DNA of 64,000 bases from Enoplolaimus lenunculus (taxonomy: Eukaryota > Nematoda > Enoplea > Enoplida > Thoracostomopsidae). The stretch spans positions 1 to 64,000 of the forward strand of contig JASANG010002504.1 in the NCBI GenBank assembly GCA_030248215.1, given 5' to 3'. How positions within the stretch are numbered: the first letter of the stretch is position 1; every line of letters begins with the position of its first letter. The notes under the pieces were generated by a model. The model ran no database searches. It saw only the letters and a list, made by a program, of their open reading frames with translations, and was not told where the DNA came from. Below are positions 59,166 through 64,000 of the stretch, piece after piece. A program made the position numbers and the translations under genes.

Positions 59166-59360
59166 GGGTCTTTGACAAAATAGGTTATAACCTGAAATAA
59201 ATATCGTAACAAAATGCAAAACACGTTTTGTGTTTTGAAAAAAAGTTTATTATAGAATATTAAAATAAAATACGGTTTTGACAAACGCTTGAAAACCGCT
59301 CCAGGTTGTACAAAGTGTTTTTAATGTTTCTCAGCGTACAAAATAGGCTTTGATATACAC

Positions 59361-59440
59361 AGCGGCGGATCCATAAATTTGGGTTGAGAAGGTGCCGGCT
59401 GGAAAAGCTATGAATCGTAATTGTTACTGTATGCTGTATG
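59361..59440. mobile_element. hAT-like end, second copy
   Basis: CAGCGGCGGATCCATAAATT and the next ~65 bp match 47736-47815. No partner end was identified. Confidence 0.45.
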
Positions 59441-59784
59441 GGACAATTTTCATGAGGACGAAAAATTGTAAGGTTGGCAGGTTGAGGCCCTACCTATTTA
59501 CCAGCGCTTTGGCTTTTATTATTCGTAATTTTCTTCTCTGCGTTGTTTGGATCCAAAACTAAAGCAAAGCGGAATATTAACTAAGAAGCACTCTATCTAG
59601 CTCACAGCAAAACTTCTGTAAAATTCTCTATGGTACTGCTTAACTTGGAATTAAACTTGTTCCGACATTGTGAACCTTTACTTACGTAGAGTTTCGAGCA
59701 ATTGCATAAGCCTTTGAGTTAACTCCACGCATTCCAACATAAGCTCCATTGAAGTTACATCTGAAAGTTATTTGTCAAAATTAA

Positions 59785-60046
59785 CCCCTTCTCACATTGA
59801 GTTGCCTATAGGCAGCTCAGCGCAGTGTATATACGGTAAATAATATATATCGCACCGTGTTTAACAATTGCAACGCGTATACGTAGTACTAAATAACCAC
59901 AAGACGTGAGAGACCCCTCGGGCTCGAGCGTCAAGCTCCTATAGCTGAGTGGTGATGGTACACGCCTCCCACTCCAGTCACTAGAGTTCGAATCCGAGCA
60001 TAAAAGTAGGTCTCAGGGGAAATGGAAAATATTCATGTGAGAAGGG
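59785..60046 (+). mobile_element. TTAA-flanked MITE with tRNA-like core, copy 2
   Basis: Flanked by TTAA at 59781-59784 and 60047-60050, with ends CCCCTTCTCACATTGAG and ATTCATGTGAGAAGGG. It matches 7231-7542 in inverted orientation without that copy's 50-bp duplication. The + strand middle (about 59931-60000) has an A-box-like TAGCTGAGTGGTGATGGT and a B-box-like AGAGTTCGAATCC, as in a tRNA gene. Confidence 0.78.
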
Positions 60047-60114
60047 TTAATAATTGTTTATTCCGTCCACAAAAGCTGTTTTAGGCTATACTTGCATAGT
60101 TAAACCTTTCTTTC

Positions 60115-60121
<7 letters not shown>

Positions 60122-60174
<53 letters not shown>
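60122..60174. repeat. (TA)n microsatellite
   Basis: About 26 TA units without interruption, immediately outside the 3' side of the minus-strand Penelope-like element; it may mark that element's 3' junction. Confidence 0.97.
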
Positions 60175-60176
<2 letters not shown>

Positions 60177-60179
60177 TAG

Positions 60180-62647
60180 AATTTAAATAATCAGGACCAG
60201 GAGCAACTATGCAAGACATTATTACCTAAATATGCAAAAATTATAAGCACTGTTTTGCACATTTAACTTTGGTTTCAGGTTGCGTATGAGTATTGACTCC
60301 AAAATATGGAGTGCAGCATTAGTTCGTAATTTGGATTTATCACGAATCGAGGAGGCGATTATAGAAAAGTCATCTATTTCACACGGATGATTACATGACT
60401 TACAATGGTCGAAAATTGCTGATTTCATTTTTGAACTTGAAACCGTTTCGATAAGGGTTCTATCCGATACACCTTTATGTTCGCATACACGCTTGAATAA
60501 TTGGCGATTTGTTGAGTCAATATAGTCAGTCCAGTTAACAGCTGGAACACTCAAATTGGTAGATAACGTGTGAGCGTAAAAGTGTTGGGATAGCGTCTTT
60601 AAATTGAAACATTGATCGAACTTTGAGGTGGTTGAATATTACAATGCGAAACTGAATATCCGAGTTTTTAAAGTGTTCATTAAATAAACTATTTAATTGT
60701 TTCTTTAAAAAACTTGTATGAGATCCAAAAAACGGAATACGTAGTGTTAAATACTGTACCCGATTTGTGGATCCGCTGGTGGTGTTGGTTCTGGTGACAC
60801 TTGAGCTGGTTGTATTCCCGCTTGTTGTTGCTGTTGTTGTCGACTCTGAGATCACTGTTGTTGTTGTTGAGCCATTGGTGGCTTCAATGCAATGGATGAG
60901 TGTCTGCGCTTTTTTGGCATTGTTATTACTGGTTCCTTGACTGGAAATTGATAGTTGCGATTCTGAACATGGAAAATACAGACTACTTTCCTGTGTGTTG
61001 TTAATCCAGTAAATAGTGTCCGTTTGTGACAAATTGCCTAATTTTTGATCGATAAAAGTATTAATAGTTTTATCAATCAAAACTGTGGGGAAGTTGTTGG
61101 TACGAAATAAACACTTTAGAAAATGTATTTCGTTTTTGATATTTTTATCGTTAGAAGATAAACTAAAGCAGCGGTAAAGTAAACAGTTAATCAGATTAAC
61201 TTTATATTTGAGCGGCATAAATGATTTAAATTTGAGGATTTGGTTCGAGTAAGTGCTCTTTCGAAAAAGACCAGTGGAAACGCCTGTATCCGGGTTCCTG
61301 GAGATATTTATGTCCAGGAAAGGCAGGGTGTAATTCACTTCGTTTTCAGAAGTGAATTTAATCTTTTGGTGTTGGTTATTCAAATAATTTTTGAATAATT
61401 CGACTTGTTGAAAATTGTCAAAAATTAGGAAGGTGTCATCTACATATCTTTTGTGGAAATGCGGTTTGAATTCAGTTGGACACCCATCAAGAGCTTTATT
61501 TTCAAACCATACCATGAATAAGTTTGCCATGGCTGGGCCGAGGGGCGAGCCCGTGGCAACTCCATCGTGTTGGGCATAAATGTTACCGTTAAAGATAAAT
61601 TTTAAATTTAGGGTGCATAATTTTACGGCACGGATTACCAAATCAAGCGGAAATTCGTTAGTCAGGCTTTTCCTTTCGACCGCATCTTTAATAATTTCCA
61701 AAGTTTCGTTTACAGGAATATTAGTAAATAAAGAGGTAACATCAAAGGATGTCATAACTTTATTTTTAAGATTTAATTTTATTACCTCACTGGCGAAATC
61801 AAAAGACGAATCGACAGTATATTTGCTTTTTGTAATAGGTTTCAGGAGTTTGTCCATCAATTTGGCCAAGGAATGACACGCTGATGATATTGCGGACATA
61901 ATTGGTCTGATCGGGTTGTTTTCTTTGTGGATTTTAGGCAATCCATAAAGAATCGGGGTTCTGGATCCTGAGGAGGTTGATGTCCGATGCTAAGCTTTGT
62001 GACATAGCACCACGTTTCACGCATTCATTGGTGAAACTTCGAATTTGGTCTTCAAAGTTTATAGTGTGCTTGTATAAATTATTTAGAGATTCATCTACAA
62101 GCTGAAAGACATTAGGGTCCTTAAGAATGACATTGACCTTGTCAATGTAGGAGTGTTTATTCATATCACCAAACCGTTACCTTTGTCCGGTTTAGTGATC
62201 ACAATTGTTTTGTCAGAGCTAAGTTCTTTTAGAGCGCGTCTGACATTATTTGAAATATTGGGTGGGCTAGGGTATCGAAACATACTATTGATGGCAGAAT
62301 CAACGTATCTCCTGAATTTGTTGCAAAATTCTTCAGGTAGACACTCAGTGTTTAAACACTTCATTGCTGCGTTCGCGAAAAGCTCAGATTCAACAATCAG
62401 ACGATTAACATCAACTTTACTAGCGGTTGGAATGAAACCAGGTCCAAGGCTGAGAGCAATCATTTCATCATTAGTTAATCTACGGTTAGATAGATTAACC
62501 ACGACATTTTTGGTGCATAATTTTTCGTATTTCCTGCCGCCTACTAAAGACAGTCGGGGAAATTTTCTTTTGGTGTATGTCTCGTATTTTCTTGAAAAAT
62601 TTGTCTTGAGTTCATATGTCAGATGGAATATTGAATTCAAGAGAAAT
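60180..62647 (-). mobile_element. Penelope-like element, minus-strand copy (RT plus GIY-YIG)
   Basis: The reverse-transcriptase domain is clear: LPKIHKENNPIRPIMSAISS, VMTSFDVTSLFTNIPVNETL, HDGVATGSPLGPAMANLFMV and the catalytic HKRYVDDTFLIF, then a Ser/Thr/Asn-rich linker. A downstream region (60222-60554) holds QLFKRVCEHKGVSDRT and LESILIRNLKPKLN, the pattern of a GIY-YIG endonuclease as in EN+ Penelope-like elements. These are retroelements related to telomerase and lack a capsid. This copy has about two frame breaks and so looks inactive, but is otherwise nearly full length on its 3' side. Its 5' side meets the second copy head to head. Confidence 0.93.
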
Positions 62648-64000
62648 AAAATACGAGACATACACCAAAAGAAAATTTCCCGACTGTCTTTAGTAGGCGG
62701 CAGGAAATACGAAAAATTATGCACCAAAAATGTCGTGGTTAATCTATCTAACCGTAGATTAACTAATGATGAAATGATTGCTCTCAGCCTTGGACCTGGT
62801 TTCATTCCAACCGCTAGAAAAGTTGATGTTAATCGTCTGATTGTTGAATCTGAGCTTTTCGCGAACGCAGCAATGAAGTGTTTAAACACTGAGTGTCTAC
62901 CTGAAGAATTTTGCAACAAATTCAGGAGATACGTTGATTCTGCCATCAATAGTATGTTTCGATACCCTAGCCCACCCAATATTTCAAATAATGTCAGACG
63001 CGCTCTAAAAGAACTTAGCTCTGACAAAACAATTGTGATCACTAAACCGGACAAAGGTAACGGTTTGGTGATTATGAATAAACACTCCTACATTGACAAG
63101 GTCAATGTCATTCTTAATGACCCTAATGTCTTTCAGCTTGTAGATGAATCTCTAAATAATTTATACAAGCACACTATAAACTTTGAAGACCAAATTCGAA
63201 GTTTCACCAATGAATGCGTGAAACGTGGTGCTATGTCACAAAGCTTAGCATCGGACATCAACCCCTCAGGATCCAGAACCCCGATTCTTTATGGATTGCC
63301 TAAAATCCACAAAGAAAACAACCCGATCAGACCAATTATGTCCGCAATATCATCAGCGTGTCATTCCTTGGCCAAATTGATGGACAAACTCCTGAAACCT
63401 ATTACAAAAAGCAAATATACTGTCGATTCGTCTTTTGATTTCGCCAGTGAGGTAATAAAATTAAATCTTAAAAATAAAGTTATGACATCCTTTGATGTTA
63501 CCTCTTTATTTACTAATATTCCTGTAAACGAAACTTTGGAAATTATTAAAGATGCGGTCGAAAGGAAAAGCCTGACTAACGAATTTCCGCTTGATTTGGT
63601 AATCCGTGCCGTAAAATTATGCACCCTAAATTTAAAATTTATCTTTAACGGTAACATTTATGCCCAACACGATGGAGTTGCCACGGGTTCGCCCCTCGGC
63701 CCAGCCATGGCAAACTTATTCATGGTATGGTTTGAAAATAAAGCTCTTGATGGGTGTCCAACTGAATTCAAACCGCATTTCCACAAAAGATATGTAGATG
63801 ACACCTTCCTAATTTTTGACAATTTTCAACAAGTCGAATTATTCAAAAATTATTTGAATAACCAACACCAAAAGATTAAATTCACTTCTGAAAACGAAGT
63901 GAATTACACCCTGCCTTTCCTGGACATAAATATCTCCAGGAACCCGGATACAGGCGAAGTTTCCACTGGTCTTTTTCGAAAGAGCACTTACTCGAACCAA
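62648..64000 (+). mobile_element. Penelope-like element, plus-strand copy, cut by window end
   Basis: Near-identical inverse of the left copy over at least 1.35 kb (62648-64000 against 62590-about 61238), separated by 57 bp. It opens YETYTKRKFPRLSLVGGRKY, includes KPDKGNGLVIMNKHSYIDKV and runs through the RT catalytic motif to the window end. I saw no break in the visible part, so this copy may be whole. The GIY-YIG part would lie beyond the window. The inverted arrangement produces spurious open frames that cross the centre. Confidence 0.92.

Noticed and set aside
62161-63054. 297-codon minus-strand frame
   Set aside because: It crosses the centre of the inverted Penelope-like pair and reads the antisense of the right copy; not a gene.

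Overview
The window is eukaryotic, almost certainly animal, DNA: AT-rich, intron-dense and crowded with short transposons. The genus cannot be named from sequence alone. Two genes are recognised with confidence from spliced exons, both on the + strand: the ribophorin II subunit of the ER oligosaccharyltransferase (RPN2, 19 exons, 19731-30615) and the E2 acyltransferase of the mitochondrial branched-chain 2-oxoacid dehydrogenase (DBT, 34951-39339, first exon not found). Three further spliced genes lie on the - strand (44841-48003, 50593-55027, 57473-59191). Their reading frames stay open across every splice junction, but I do not recognise their families. A fourth candidate is a 133-codon membrane-protein ORF at 10060-10461. 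All five genes whose start codon could be placed have a 3' splice site 17-65 nt before the ATG, which suggests either spliced-leader trans-splicing or very regular 5'UTR introns.

Layout: 1-650 is a homogeneous 142-bp satellite; 950-1945 is a dispersed repeat with four hairpins; 2.4-9.9 kb is gene-poor with MITEs and a 70-bp minisatellite; 10.06-10.46 kb is the small membrane-protein ORF; 11-15.3 kb is nested transposons, including a piggyBac-type element with intact ends and TTAA duplications but a deleted transposase; 15.3-19.7 kb is repeats; 19.7-30.6 kb is RPN2 with a LINE in intron 1 and a G-rich inverted-repeat element in intron 13; 32.8-34.5 kb is tRNA-related SINE-like sequence; 34.9-39.3 kb is DBT; 39.8-44.3 kb is MITEs; 44.8-59.2 kb holds the three - strand genes with MITEs in their introns; 60.1-64 kb is a head-to-head pair of Penelope-like elements.

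The two recognised genes are housekeeping and independent: N-glycosylation in the ER and branched-chain amino-acid catabolism in mitochondria. The rest of the window is mainly of interest for its transposon biology. It contains TA-flanked palindromic MITEs whose two arms agree within a copy but differ between copies, a MITE family carrying TAAGCC hexamers, a TTAA-flanked MITE with a tRNA-like core, and a MITE inserted only a few bases from a splice donor. I saw no CRISPR array, rRNA gene or convincing functional tRNA gene.
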